Shown here piece after piece: positions 36,336 through 45,151 of a stretch of DNA of 64,000 nucleotides. The first letter of the stretch is position 1. Every line of letters begins with the position of its first letter. Under the pieces are notes generated by a model, which saw only the letters and a list, made by a program, of their open reading frames with translations, had not been told where the DNA came from and did not search any database. The position numbers and the translations under genes were made by a program. The stretch covers positions 62,001 through 126,000 of the forward strand of contig NZ_MLFR01000005.1 of assembly GCF_002095475.1 (NCBI RefSeq). Direction: 5' to 3'. This DNA is from Pantoea rwandensis (lineage in GTDB: Bacteria > Pseudomonadota > Gammaproteobacteria > Enterobacterales > Enterobacteriaceae).

Positions 36336-37091
36336 ATGCCGGATGAGAAACCTTCACGGGCACGCGGTGTTGACCGGGTTATTGATATTTTCCGACAGTT
36401 GCATGCTGCTCGTCAGCCAATGGCGATGCGCGATCTGATCGATGCCACAGGCGCACCGCGTTCCAGTGTCTATGAGTTAGTGAGTCTATTAAGTGAAGCG
36501 GGACTGGTGGAATTAGATGCCGAGGGTGCGGTGTTCTTTGGGCGTGAGATGCACTATTACGGTGCAGACTACATGGCGCACAATGACCTTATCCGCCGTG
36601 CCCATCAGTTGATGGTGGAGATTGTGGCGCGCCACGGCGAAACCGTGCAACTTTGCATGCTGGAAGGCAACAAATACACCGTGGTACTGTCCGAGAGCAG
36701 TAATGCTCACCCTTTCAAAATCACCTCAGATATCGGTGTGCGTGTGCCTATCACCTGGACCGCCACCGGGCGTTTGCTGCTGAGTAACTGGTCTGACAGT
36801 GCGATTCTCGATTTGATCCCGGAAGAAGATTATCGCCTCGCCAGCGGCCAGATTCTTGATAAAAGAGCGTTTCTTGATGAGATCCATCATGCAGGCAAGC
36901 TGGGCTATTGCATGACAGAAGGCCTGTCTGAAAGCTTTACCTGCTGCATGGCAGCGCCAATTCGATCTCGCAGCGGTCAGGCGGTGGCGGCGATCTGCTT
37001 TATGGTCAGCCGTGATACGCCACAGGAGCGTCGTCAGATGCTGTTGCAGGAGTTGATTACCTCCGGGCAGAAGCTGTCAGATTTTACCTGA
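36336..37091 (+). CDS. IclR family regulator
   Basis: The 251-residue protein has an N-terminal winged helix (MAMRDLIDATGAPRSSVYELVSLL, about residues 30-55) and the IclR effector domain with VRVPITWTATGRLLLS and ESFTCCMAAPIRSRSGQAVAAI. The start at 36336 follows GGGGAG. It is divergent from the RidA/ABC/PLP-enzyme operon and very likely controls it. The ligand is presumably an amino acid or keto acid of that pathway. Confidence 0.88.
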   Translation: MPDEKPSRARGVDRVIDIFRQLHAARQPMAMRDLIDATGAPRSSVYELVSLLSEAGLVELDAEGAVFFGREMHYYGADYMAHNDLIRRAHQLMVEIVARHGETVQLCMLEGNKYTVVLSESSNAHPFKITSDIGVRVPITWTATGRLLLSNWSDSAILDLIPEEDYRLASGQILDKRAFLDEIHHAGKLGYCMTEGLSESFTCCMAAPIRSRSGQAVAAICFMVSRDTPQERRQMLLQELITSGQKLSDFT

Positions 37092-37101
37092 TGCATTTCC
37101 A

Positions 37102-37126
37102 GGTGCGCATAAATGCGCACCCTACG
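37102..37126. repeat. REP-like palindrome after the IclR gene
   Basis: GGTGCGCAT-AA-ATGCGCACC, followed by CTACGA. The trailing CCCTACGA is shared with the larger inverted repeat at 39782-39815, so both belong to one REP-like family. It could also end the IclR transcript. Confidence 0.65.
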
Positions 37127-37216
37127 AAAAACCAACCCCATCCTCTTTGACTCAATCCGTTACAACCCATTGCCCTGATGTTTATTTTTGTCACTTAAGG
37201 TTGTGTTAAGGTAATT

Positions 37217-37235
37217 GATAATAATAACTATTCTT
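37217..37235. promoter_or_regulatory. Candidate Fur box
   Basis: GATAATAATAACTATTCTT matches 14 of 19 positions of the Fur consensus and lies about 20 bp upstream of the exported binding-protein gene at 37255. Iron control is therefore likely but not proven. Confidence 0.5.
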
Positions 37236-37254
37236 TTTACCACGGAGTTTTAGG

Positions 37255-38361
37255 ATGAAAACGCGCCTGCTTTTGGCAATGGGGTTACTGGCTTCCACGG
37301 CGGCTTCGGCTACCACCTATCCGCTGACCGTCACCGATATGGATGGTCACACGCAAACCATCAACAAAGAACCCCAACACATTATCCTGCAGGATGGCCG
37401 CGACATTTTGACGCTGGCGCTGCTGGATCGTGATGACCCTTTCAAACGTGTTGTGGCGTGGAATAACTTGCCGAAAAAACAGGACACGCAAACCTGGGAT
37501 ATGTTGAAGGGCAAATGGCCAGAAGCGACAAAAATTGTCGATATGGGCTTCAGCGATCAAGGACAGGTCAATCTGGAAAGCGTATTGGCGCAGAAACCAG
37601 ATTTGATGATTGCTCAGCTGCGTGCAAAACCGGCGCTAGAACAATCGGGCGTGCTGAATACCTTAAACAATCTGCATATTCCCGTGGTCTTCGTGGATTA
37701 CGAACTGCATCCCGCGCAGAACACTGCGCCGAGCGTTACCTTGCTGGGTAAAGTGCTGAACCGCGAAACTCAGGCCAAGGCCTATACCGATTTCTATCAG
37801 CAAAAGTTCGATCGCCTTACCAAAGGCGTTGCTGAGGTGAAGAACAAACCGACCGTCTTCATCGAGCCGATTGCCGGTAACAGCGATAATTGCTGCTTTA
37901 CTCACAGCCACAACGGTTGGGGCGGATTGGTCGAAGCGGTCGGTGGTAAAAATATCGGTTCAGAATTGTTACCGGGCAACGTTGGATTCATTGCGTTAGA
38001 AAAAATCATCGCGATGAAACCTGACGTTTACATCATGACCGGTTCTAAACGTCCGAACACCAATGTGCTGCCATTTGGCTATGGCGTGCAGCCAACCGAG
38101 GTCAAAGCAACCTTCCAGACGCTGTTGAAGCGCACCGGACTGGCGCAGATTGAACCCGTGAAAAACGGCCGGGTGTATGGCGTCTACCATCATTTCTATA
38201 ACCATCCATACAACATCGTTGGTATGGAGATTCTGGCAAAAGATCTCTATCCGCAGCAGTTTGCCGATCTCACGCCGACTGCGGACTTCCGCACTATCGT
38301 GAAGACCTTCACCAAACTGCCAGATGACGCGATCGATCTGAGCTATCCCGACAATAAGTAA
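37255..38361 (+). CDS. Periplasmic binding protein of the iron-siderophore/cobalamin (TroA-like) class
   Basis: The 368-residue protein has a clear Sec signal peptide (MKTRLLLAMGLLASTAASA) and a FecB/BtuF-like fold: YPLTVTDMDGHTQTINKEPQHIILQ at the start, VNLESVLAQKPDLMIAQLRAK, and FIALEKIIAMKPDVYIMTGS. It stands alone, with no permease or ATPase nearby, so it must feed a transporter encoded elsewhere. The Fur-like box upstream points to ferric siderophore or haem uptake. A CC pair in DNCCFTHSHNGWGG with two histidines is worth noting as a possible metal site. Confidence 0.8.
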   Translation: MKTRLLLAMGLLASTAASATTYPLTVTDMDGHTQTINKEPQHIILQDGRDILTLALLDRDDPFKRVVAWNNLPKKQDTQTWDMLKGKWPEATKIVDMGFSDQGQVNLESVLAQKPDLMIAQLRAKPALEQSGVLNTLNNLHIPVVFVDYELHPAQNTAPSVTLLGKVLNRETQAKAYTDFYQQKFDRLTKGVAEVKNKPTVFIEPIAGNSDNCCFTHSHNGWGGLVEAVGGKNIGSELLPGNVGFIALEKIIAMKPDVYIMTGSKRPNTNVLPFGYGVQPTEVKATFQTLLKRTGLAQIEPVKNGRVYGVYHHFYNHPYNIVGMEILAKDLYPQQFADLTPTADFRTIVKTFTKLPDDAIDLSYPDNK

Positions 38362-38370
38362 TTCCCTCAG

Positions 38371-38395
38371 GCGGGCCTTTTCTGGCCCGCTTCTT
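38371..38395 (+). terminator. Rho-independent terminator after the binding-protein gene
   Basis: GCGGGCC-TTTTCT-GGCCCGC followed by TTCTTCTTT, just after the stop codon at 38361. Confidence 0.75.
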
Positions 38396-38443
38396 CTTTG
38401 CCGCCACAACAAACTTTTCTCTGACATCATGACAACTGCAATT

Positions 38444-38461
38444 GTTATGTTATAACATAAC
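38444..38461. promoter_or_regulatory. Candidate Zur box
   Basis: GTTATGTTATAACATAAC is a perfect 18-bp palindrome about 60 bp before the CobW gene. Its core ATGTTATAACAT is the recognised centre of enterobacterial Zur sites such as that of ykgM. Confidence 0.78.
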
Positions 38462-38522
38462 TAAAATAAGAGTGAGGATAGTACGCTATCGCACTCGCTT
38501 ACGTCATTTTGCAGGAGTCGCA

Positions 38523-39734
38523 ATGTCATCTTTATCCCCCAATTTCAAAAAACTGCCGGTCACCGTGCTTTCTGGCTTTCTCGGTGCGGGAAAAACCACG
38601 CTGCTTAACCATATTTTGAATAACCGCGAAGGTCGTCGCGTGGCGGTGATCGTCAACGATATGTCTGAAGTGAACATTGACGCTGCGCTCGTGCGAGAGG
38701 GTGGTGCGGAGTTATCGCGTACTGATGAGAAGCTGGTGGAAATGAGCAACGGCTGCATCTGCTGCACGCTGCGTGAAGATTTACTGCTGGAGGTCGATCG
38801 CTTGGCCAAAGACGGTCGATTCGACAATCTGGTGATTGAATCCACCGGAATTTCCGAACCCTTGCCGGTAGCCGAAACCTTCACCTTTGCTGACGAAGAC
38901 GGGCAAAGCCTGTCCGAAGTTGCCGCGCTGGATACCATGGTTACGGTGGTGGATGGCTTCAATTTCCTGCGCGACTATGAATCCAATGAAAGCATTCAGT
39001 CACGCGGTGAGTCGCTGGGTGAAGAAGATCAGCGCACCGTGGTTGACCTGCTGGTGGATCAGATTGAATTTTGCGACGTGTTGATTCTGAACAAAACCGA
39101 CCTGATTGATGAGGCGGAAAAAGCCCGCTTGATGGCGATCCTGCATTCACTGAATCCGCGCGCGCGTATCGTGACGTCTGAATTTGGCAAAGTCGCACTC
39201 GATCAGGTCCTGAATACCGGTTTGTTTGATTTTGACGCAGCATCGCAGGCACCAGGCTGGTTGCAAGAACTGCGCGGTTCGCACACACCAGAAACCGAAG
39301 AGTACGGTATTCGCAACTTTGTGTTCCGCGCACGCCGTCCGTTTCATCCCACGCGCTTTGCCGACGTTATCGAGGGCGATCTGCAAGGCGTGGTGAGATC
39401 GAAAGGGTTCTTCTGGCTTGCCAGTCGCCCGCATTACGCCGGTTCATGGTCACAAGCGGGCGGAGTGACACGTCAGGGCTTAGCGGGGATGTGGTGGGCA
39501 AGCGCGCCAAAAGAGCGCTGGCCGGAAGATCCCGAAACGCTGGAATACATCATGCAGAACTGGGTTGAGGGCACGGGCGATGCGCGTCAGGAGATCGTCT
39601 TCATCGGCATTGAAATGGATGAGGCCGGTCTGCGCAACAAGCTGGAAAACGCACTGCTTACCGATGAAGAGATGGCTCAGGGGCCAGAAAACTGGGCCGA
39701 ATACCCGGATCCGTTTGAACCCTGGTTCCACTGA
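38523..39734 (+). CDS. CobW/COG0523 GTPase, zinc chaperone-like (ZigA/YeiR type)
   Basis: The 403-residue GTPase has the G1 loop [15 protein letters not shown], the metal-binding motif GCICC (in [15 protein letters not shown]), the G3 region [11 protein letters not shown], the G4 motif NKTD, and a CobW C-terminal domain. Such proteins deliver zinc to client enzymes when zinc is scarce. The start at 38523 is preceded by AGGAG; the extra 27 codons upstream include the Zur box and are not translated. A second CobW paralogue follows in the same direction. Confidence 0.9.
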   Translation: MSSLSPNFKKLPVTVLSGFLGAGKTTLLNHILNNREGRRVAVIVNDMSEVNIDAALVREGGAELSRTDEKLVEMSNGCICCTLREDLLLEVDRLAKDGRFDNLVIESTGISEPLPVAETFTFADEDGQSLSEVAALDTMVTVVDGFNFLRDYESNESIQSRGESLGEEDQRTVVDLLVDQIEFCDVLILNKTDLIDEAEKARLMAILHSLNPRARIVTSEFGKVALDQVLNTGLFDFDAASQAPGWLQELRGSHTPETEEYGIRNFVFRARRPFHPTRFADVIEGDLQGVVRSKGFFWLASRPHYAGSWSQAGGVTRQGLAGMWWASAPKERWPEDPETLEYIMQNWVEGTGDARQEIVFIGIEMDEAGLRNKLENALLTDEEMAQGPENWAEYPDPFEPWFH

Positions 39735-39781
39735 TCACAGGCTATAAATCGTATCTGTATAGCGGATCGCCTTAAGGGGCA

Positions 39782-39815
39782 CCCCTACGAAATCTACACA
39801 GGACAATCGTAGGGG
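39782..39815. repeat. REP-like inverted repeat between the two CobW genes
   Basis: CCCCTACGA (39782-39790) and TCGTAGGGG (39807-39815) are perfect 9-base arms. The element continues to GGCCATTTATGGC and shares CCCTACGA with the REP-like palindrome at 37102. Confidence 0.65.
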
Positions 39816-39862
39816 GGCCATTTATGGCAACCAACATACGGCTACGATGCTAAGAGAAAATA

Positions 39863-41053
39863 ATGCAAAAAATTCCTCTCACCATCCTCAATGGTTTCCT
39901 CGGCGCAGGCAAAACCACACTGCTCAAGAGCCTATTGATTCAGGCGCATAAAAAGCAACTGGCGGTCTGCGTGATCGTCAATGATATGAGCGAGTTGGAT
40001 GTCGATGGTGTGCTCATCGCCAACACCGAGATCGTTAACGCCAGCAAACATAATTTCATCACGCTCTCTGCTGACAGTATCAGTAGTCGCAGCGGTATCG
40101 AAAAGCTGCATGCTGCGCTGACACCCCTATTGGGCGCCCATCGACCAGACATAATCCTGCTGGAAACCTCTGGCAGTAGTCATCCTTTACCGCTGGTGCG
40201 TTACTTTCGTGATCATCCAGAGATACAACTTCACGGGTTCTTATCGCTGGTCGACAGCGTGATGTTGAATGACGATTACCAGCAGGGCGAGGCGCTGATC
40301 CCACGCCTGCAGGGCAATCTCAGCCGTGGCGAACGGCGCATCGAGAACCTACTGGCAGAACAAGTGATGTTTTGCAGCCATTTGCTGCTGACCAAAAATG
40401 ATCGGCTGCCTGTTTCCAGTATTTCCCGTATTGCCCAGGCGATTCATCCTTTGAATCCTTATGTGGCGGTGATGGCGGTGCCATGGGGAAATTTGTCACT
40501 GAGCGAATTACTGGCGATGCCCGCTTACGATTACCAACGTGTCGCGGGGCTGATTGACGAACTGGCAGAGGAGGTGGATGCCATTAATCCCACCGCGTGG
40601 CAAATGGTCTCAGAAGTGATTCATGACGATAGGCCCTTTCATCCACAGCGTCTGTGGGATACCTGCCACCATTTTATGGGTGCGGGCATCTATCGCAGCA
40701 AAGGGTTTTTCTGGTTGCCGACGCGCGATGATCTGGCGCTGTTATGGAATCAAGCCACCGGCAGCATCAGTCTGGAATTTATCAGTTACTGGAAAGCTGG
40801 GATTCTTGAGCACCGTGACAGTCCACTCACCGCAGAAGAGCGAGCTGCAGTCCAGCAGGCAGTAGCGAAAATGCCGGGACGATTTGGCGATCGACGTTGC
40901 AGTTTAACGGTCATTGGCGAGCCGAGTGAGGTGAAAGCGTTCACCGCCGCCCTGAATCGCTGCTTTCTCAATGAAGACGAGATTGCATGGTGGCAAAGCG
41001 GCGGTGAATTTGCCGATCCCTGGCCGCAGCGCGTGGCGCGAGTAACTGCCTGA
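39863..41053 (+). CDS. CobW family GTPase paralogue lacking the CxCC motif
   Basis: The 396-residue protein keeps the G1 loop [30 protein letters not shown] and the CobW C-terminal domain ([14 protein letters not shown]). At the position of the family's GCICC metal motif it reads DSISS (in LSADSISSRSGIEK), so all three cysteines are replaced by serines. In the COG0523 family that motif is the zinc-binding element, so this paralogue should have lost or altered metal binding at that site. It follows the canonical CobW gene and is probably in the same zinc-limitation group. Confidence 0.85.
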   Translation: MQKIPLTILNGFLGAGKTTLLKSLLIQAHKKQLAVCVIVNDMSELDVDGVLIANTEIVNASKHNFITLSADSISSRSGIEKLHAALTPLLGAHRPDIILLETSGSSHPLPLVRYFRDHPEIQLHGFLSLVDSVMLNDDYQQGEALIPRLQGNLSRGERRIENLLAEQVMFCSHLLLTKNDRLPVSSISRIAQAIHPLNPYVAVMAVPWGNLSLSELLAMPAYDYQRVAGLIDELAEEVDAINPTAWQMVSEVIHDDRPFHPQRLWDTCHHFMGAGIYRSKGFFWLPTRDDLALLWNQATGSISLEFISYWKAGILEHRDSPLTAEERAAVQQAVAKMPGRFGDRRCSLTVIGEPSEVKAFTAALNRCFLNEDEIAWWQSGGEFADPWPQRVARVTA

Positions 41054-41054
41054 A

Positions 41055-41282
41055 TTAACTGCCTAACGCACGCAGTTGGGTACAGAACGGACACTGACAG
41101 CCAGAAACCGACTTTATCAGCTGAGAGTGAAACTCTGCTGTCGCCATAGGCTGCGTCAGGTCGACGTTGGCCACTGCGGTGTCCGGCTTCTGCGCCAGTT
41201 TTAACGTATCAATCTTTGCCTGAAAAGCGCCCGCTTTCGCTGATGCAATGGCGATGAGCAGGAGAGGAACAGTGGTCTTCAT
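41055..41282 (-). CDS. Small exported protein with a C-terminal CxCxxC motif
   Basis: This 75-residue protein starts with a signal-peptide-like segment (MKTTVPLLLIAIASAKAGA) and ends with SGCQCPFCTQLRALGS. I do not recognise the family. The cysteine pattern could bind zinc or form a disulfide in the periplasm. GAGG precedes the ATG with good spacing, and the gene is divergent from the DksA2-like gene across a Zur-like site, which suggests a role in zinc limitation. The stop codon lies 1 bp after the end of the convergent CobW gene. Confidence 0.55.
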   Translation of the reverse strand: MKTTVPLLLIAIASAKAGAFQAKIDTLKLAQKPDTAVANVDLTQPMATAEFHSQLIKSVSGCQCPFCTQLRALGS

Positions 41283-41311
41283 CGCAGCAACCTCAATGAA
41301 TGATTATGAAT

Positions 41312-41333
41312 TGTAACGATATAACATATTACA
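41312..41333. promoter_or_regulatory. Second candidate Zur box (divergent)
   Basis: On the minus strand, TAATATGTTATATCGTTACA carries the left Zur half-site ATGTTATA followed by a degenerate right half. The outer ends, TGTAA and TTACA, are symmetric. It lies in the 72-bp region between the small exported protein and the DksA2-like gene. It is weaker than the site at 38444. Confidence 0.5.
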
Positions 41334-41354
41334 GGGCAGTTAAGGAATTTCAAC

Positions 41355-41774
41355 ATGACCAAACCCACAGCAGGAGAGCAGCAAAACCTTCTCAGTATGC
41401 CGCCAGAAGAGTATATGAATGCTCACCAAAGTGATTTCTTTCTGCGCTTATTGCGACACGAACGTCAGGAACTGCTCGAACATATCGACTACCTGAAAAC
41501 CCAATTGCAGCGCAATGAACAGCAGGGGGATGAAGCGGACAAAGCGATACGTGAAGAAGAACTGCGTTTCTTGTTTCGTCAGATCGATCGCGAAAGCCGC
41601 TTGTTACCAAAAATTGATGCGGCAGTGCAGCGCATCCATCAAGGTGAATACGGCTACTGTCGTGAAACGGGTGATCCCATTGGCCTGGCTCGCCTGCTGC
41701 TCCGCCCCACCGCTGAACTCTCTATTGATGCCAAGATCAAGCAGGAACGAGTCGAAGCACAGTATCGGAAATAA
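41355..41774 (+). CDS. DksA2-like transcription factor lacking the zinc finger
   Basis: The 139-residue protein has the DksA coiled coil (FFLRLLRHERQELLEHIDYL and EELRFLFRQIDRESRLLPKIDAAVQRI) with the tip acidic residues. At the C terminus, where DksA has four zinc cysteines, it reads YGYCRETGDPIGLARLLLRP, with only one cysteine. This is the pattern of DksA2, the zinc-independent paralogue made under zinc starvation that substitutes for DksA in ppGpp responses. AAGGA precedes the ATG and a Zur-like site lies upstream. Confidence 0.88.
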   Translation: MTKPTAGEQQNLLSMPPEEYMNAHQSDFFLRLLRHERQELLEHIDYLKTQLQRNEQQGDEADKAIREEELRFLFRQIDRESRLLPKIDAAVQRIHQGEYGYCRETGDPIGLARLLLRPTAELSIDAKIKQERVEAQYRK

Positions 41775-41780
41775 AAATCA

Positions 41781-41800
41781 CCCAGAGCGCAGGCTCTGGG
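41781..41800. terminator. Hairpin between the dksA2-like gene and the methyltransferase gene
   Basis: CCCAGAGC-GCAG-GCTCTGGG is an 8-bp stem between two convergent genes. On the minus strand it is followed by TGATTTTTATTT. An iteron-like 15-mer with one mismatch (CTGATTACTGTGAAC, 41803-41817) adjoins it and runs into the end of the methyltransferase gene. Confidence 0.65.
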
Positions 41801-41806
41801 TACTGA

Positions 41807-42478
41807 TTACTGTGAACGTCCCAACCACATGGAGATTTCCACGCCATCATTAAAAGGCAAGGACAAATAGCCGTTTCCGCTGTGCACACGTGCCAGATAT
41901 TCCGGGCTGAAGTCTGCATCGTCGGCGATGATCAGCGCACCAGGACGCAAATAAGGCTCAACCAACCCCAGAATCTCTGGGTAAATCGCTTTCGCACCAT
42001 CCAGCACCAACATATCGATCGATGTCGGCATCTCTTCGCTCAAGGTATGCAGTGCATCGCCAACGCGGACTTCAATCAAATCACTCACGCCCGCATCAGC
42101 AAAATGATTACGTGCTAGGGCAACCTTGCCCGGTTCGAATTCACTGGTAATGATTTGACCGCCGCCGTTATCGCGCACCGCCGCGGCCAGATGTAGCGTC
42201 GAAATGCCGAATGATGTGCCGAACTCAACGATAGATTGTGCTCTGCTGCTGCGCGCCAGCATATACAGCAGCTTGCCGGTCTCACGTGATACCGCCAGCG
42301 GCACATTTTTCAAGTGGCCATAGAGTTCCAGGTAATCGGTTTTACTCTGCATCAGGCGATTTTGTTCTTCATCAGACATGGCATGAAAAGCCTCATTTGT
42401 CGGATGAGCCATGTTGTCGGCCAGTTCAAAGAGATAGTTAAGCAGTGGCGCTAAAGGCGCAGACGTTAAAGTATTCAT
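41807..42478 (-). CDS. SAM-dependent O-methyltransferase family 3-like protein
   Basis: The 223-residue protein carries the class I SAM-binding motif VEFGTSFGISTLHLAAAV (about residues 70-87), the acidic residue in IITSEFEP, and the post-motif DMLVLDGAKAIYPE with the metal-binding acidic residues of catechol O-methyltransferase-like enzymes. I start it at 42478 (MNTLTSAPLAPLL), preceded by GGGGAAA, and not at 42532. It is divergent from a TetR regulator and is its likely target. Substrate unknown. Confidence 0.85.
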   Translation of the reverse strand: MNTLTSAPLAPLLNYLFELADNMAHPTNEAFHAMSDEEQNRLMQSKTDYLELYGHLKNVPLAVSRETGKLLYMLARSSRAQSIVEFGTSFGISTLHLAAAVRDNGGGQIITSEFEPGKVALARNHFADAGVSDLIEVRVGDALHTLSEEMPTSIDMLVLDGAKAIYPEILGLVEPYLRPGALIIADDADFSPEYLARVHSGNGYLSLPFNDGVEISMWLGRSQ

Positions 42479-42559
42479 GATGTTTCCCCGTGGATTAATC
42501 TGTGCGATCAGAATACGATGAATCATTCGCATTTCACTATTCGTGTTCAGGAGTAGCCA

Positions 42560-43198
42560 GTGGCTGAGCGTCGTAACACTAAGATTTCAGAGAGAAAAAG
42601 GCCGCAACAAGCGCGATCCAGTGAGCTGGTTTCGGCGATATTGCAAGCCGCTACTCAGGTTTTGGAACAGGAAGGCGCCACGCGATTTACCACGGCACGC
42701 GTGGCGGAACGCGCAGGCGTCAGTATTGGATCGCTGTATCAATACTTTCCCAATAAAGCGGCTATTCTTTTCCGTTTGCAGAGCGAGGAATGGCAGCGAA
42801 CCGGCGATCTCTTGGGTTCGATCCTGCGTGATAGCACCGTCTCCGCTCGCCAGCGTCTACACCAGCTCACGCGGGCTTTTTTACACTCCGAATGTGAAGA
42901 GGCGGCGATGCGCACCGCGCTCAATGACGCGGCGCCACTGTATCGCAATGCGCCAGAAGTGGCGGCCGCGCGTGCAGCGGGGGAAAATGTGATGAGTGAT
43001 TTCTTTTTTGAATTACTGCCGCAGTGGGATGAAAAAGAGCGTCTGCGCGCCGCAGATTTGATCAACAGCACGCTGGGGAATGTCGGTAAGCATTTTTCAG
43101 AATCACCACGCTCTGACGCTGAAATTCAGGCCTACGCAAGTGACATGGCTGACATGTTCTGTGCCTGGATCAGGGAAAAAGGGGCGGATTTGCAGTAA
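42560..43198 (+). CDS. TetR family regulator
   Basis: The 212-residue protein has the TetR helix-turn-helix (FTTARVAERAGVSIGSLYQYFPNKAAILF, about residues 40-70) and an all-helical C-terminal ligand domain with a tetracyclin repressor-like pattern. The start is a GTG at 42560 preceded by AGGAG at 42549-42553. It is divergent from the methyltransferase gene. The 80-bp gap contains an imperfect dyad, CGATGAATCATTCG (42516-42530 region), that may be its operator. Confidence 0.88.
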   Translation: MAERRNTKISERKRPQQARSSELVSAILQAATQVLEQEGATRFTTARVAERAGVSIGSLYQYFPNKAAILFRLQSEEWQRTGDLLGSILRDSTVSARQRLHQLTRAFLHSECEEAAMRTALNDAAPLYRNAPEVAAARAAGENVMSDFFFELLPQWDEKERLRAADLINSTLGNVGKHFSESPRSDAEIQAYASDMADMFCAWIREKGADLQ

Positions 43199-43334
43199 AA
43201 CATGGGCCTGGAAATCTCTGAAAGCAGTAAACAATCTCATTATTCGCATTCTCATTAATCCACACCGCGAGTAAGCTTTATGAAAACCTTTTCAAGCCGG
43301 ATGGAAACACGGCGAGCAGATACGGGAGAGCAAA

Positions 43335-44156
43335 ATGGCAGTGAAAATGATTGCGGTGGATATGGATGGCACTTTTCTCGACGATAACAAGCAATACAAC
43401 GCGCAGCGCTTTGCGCGCCAGTACGCGTTGCTGAAAGAGAAAGGCATTCGCTTTGTGGTCGCTAGCGGTAATCAGTATTACCAATTGCAGCGCTATTTCC
43501 CTGAGATAAAAGATGAAATCGCGTTTGTTGCTGAGAATGGCGCTTGGGTATCAGACAGCAATGAAGAGATCTTCTGCGGCGAATTAGCGCCAGAACGTGT
43601 GCACCAAATTCTGGATATTCTGGCGAGAGAGCCGGACATCAGCACGGTGGTGTGTGGCCGTAACGGTGCCTATGTTCATACCTCGATGCCGGAAGAGGTG
43701 ATTGCGATGTTAGCCAATCACTACCATCGCCTTGAGAAGCGCGACAATTTGTATGATATCGATGACACCATCTTCAAATTTTCACTCAATCTGGCACACG
43801 AAGGGGTGGATGCTTTAATGGGGCGCCTGCATGCGGAACTGGGCGCGATTGAAAACATTATGCATCCCGTCTCGAGTGGCTTTGGTTTCGTCGATTTGAT
43901 CATTCCCGGTTGCCATAAGGCACATGGCATTGCGCTACTGCAGGAAAAATGGGGCATCGACGATTGCGAAGTCTTGGCGATTGGCGATAGCGCCAACGAC
44001 CTCGAAATGCTGCGTCAGGCGTGCTACAGCTTTTCGATGGCCAATGCATCCACACCTGTGGCCGCCGTTGCGCGTTATAAAACCGATAGCAATAACGACG
44101 AGGGTGCGCTTAACGTGATTGCACGCTTGTTGGCCCGCGAAGAGCCGTTTGGCTAA
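43335..44156 (+). CDS. HAD-family sugar phosphatase, YbiV/SupH-like
   Basis: The 273-residue Cof-type HAD phosphatase shows motif I DMDGTFLDD, motif II VVASGNQYYQLQRYFPE, the lysine of motif III in HKAHGIALLQ, and motif IV IGDSANDLEML. Its wording follows E. coli YbiV closely, a sugar-phosphate phosphatase. It stands alone, with AGGAG-like GGGAGAG before the ATG. Confidence 0.9.
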   Translation: MAVKMIAVDMDGTFLDDNKQYNAQRFARQYALLKEKGIRFVVASGNQYYQLQRYFPEIKDEIAFVAENGAWVSDSNEEIFCGELAPERVHQILDILAREPDISTVVCGRNGAYVHTSMPEEVIAMLANHYHRLEKRDNLYDIDDTIFKFSLNLAHEGVDALMGRLHAELGAIENIMHPVSSGFGFVDLIIPGCHKAHGIALLQEKWGIDDCEVLAIGDSANDLEMLRQACYSFSMANASTPVAAVARYKTDSNNDEGALNVIARLLAREEPFG

Positions 44157-44250
44157 TTTCTCGCGGCAGAGTTTATCGAGCCAAGGCTAAACTTTCAGCT
44201 GGGCGATCGATTCTGCCGCGACGTTTATCAATTTGGGTATTTGCATTCAT

Positions 44251-44292
44251 TTGACTACCCGTTTGCATTTTACTTGACCATCGCCAACAAAA
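44251..44292 (-). repeat. 42-bp repeat, copy A (inverted relative to copy B)
   Basis: Read on the minus strand, this element begins TTTTGTTGGCG and ends GGGTAGTCAA. It matches 46355-46396 on the plus strand at 39 of 42 positions. The two copies face each other around a 2.06-kb block. They look like terminal or internal relics of an insertion element; no transposase survives. Confidence 0.8.
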
Positions 44293-44377
44293 TGCGGCCA
44301 AGTTGACTGGCAGCTGTGAGCGAACAGCAGACTTTATTGAATCTATTCGATATATTTCATAACTCGTTATAGACACA

Positions 44378-45118
44378 TCAGTAATGTACCAGGCCGCCGT
44401 CTACAGCATACTGGCTGCCAGTAACATAGGATGCGTCATCGGACAGGAGGAAGAGTGCAACCGCAGCGGCTTCTTCTGCTGTGCCCGCGCGACCTAAAGG
44501 AACCTGGCTTACCACGAAATCTTCAAACTGCTGACGCGACTCCTCTGGCATAAAGTGCCTGAAATTAGTTTCAATTGGGCCCGGCACCAAAGTGTTGGCG
44601 CGGATGCCACGTTCGGCCAGAGCAGATGCCCAGCTTTTGACCATAGCGATAACGGCGCCTTTCGTCGCTGCATACAGGCTTGTCATAGCCGCACCTTCGT
44701 AAGTTGAAGAGGACGAAGTAACTAGAACGGATGCACCTGAATTAAGTGATTTTGATAGGGCGGCAAGCTGTAACATCGGGCCGCGCACATTTGCGTTCAT
44801 CATGCGATTAAAAGAATCCGCCGTTACAGATTCCGGAGAGCTGACCTCCGCGAAGCCAGCATTGAGCCATAATCCATCAAGTGAACCCCAATCGCCAATA
44901 GCTTCCTTAAGCGCATTGATGTCAACTTCGCTTGCAGAATCACTTTTCAAAATAAGTGATGTTTTAGGCAGCAGAGTACGGGCGCGTTCCAGTCTTTCTT
45001 CACTCAGTCCTGTAATAGCTACATCACCACCTTCAGTGATAATGCGCTGCGCGCCTGCCAGCCCCATGCCACTTGTACCACCCGTGATCAGTATACGTTT
45101 ACCCTGAAATCTGCCCAT
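44378..45118 (-). CDS. Short-chain dehydrogenase/reductase
   Basis: The 246-residue SDR has the NAD(P) motif TGGTSGMGLAGAQ, NAG in LNAGFAEV, and the catalytic Ser-Tyr-Lys set in VTSSSSTYEG and LYAATKGAVIAMV. The start is taken at 45118 (MGRFQGKR), after AGGA, and not at 45151. It is the main gene of the block enclosed by the 42-bp inverted repeats. The substrate cannot be predicted. Confidence 0.88.
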   Translation of the reverse strand: MGRFQGKRILITGGTSGMGLAGAQRIITEGGDVAITGLSEERLERARTLLPKTSLILKSDSASEVDINALKEAIGDWGSLDGLWLNAGFAEVSSPESVTADSFNRMMNANVRGPMLQLAALSKSLNSGASVLVTSSSSTYEGAAMTSLYAATKGAVIAMVKSWASALAERGIRANTLVPGPIETNFRHFMPEESRQQFEDFVVSQVPLGRAGTAEEAAAVALFLLSDDASYVTGSQYAVDGGLVHY

Positions 45119-45151
45119 GCTTAGTCCTTTTGTTGGCGGAGGAATGAGCAT

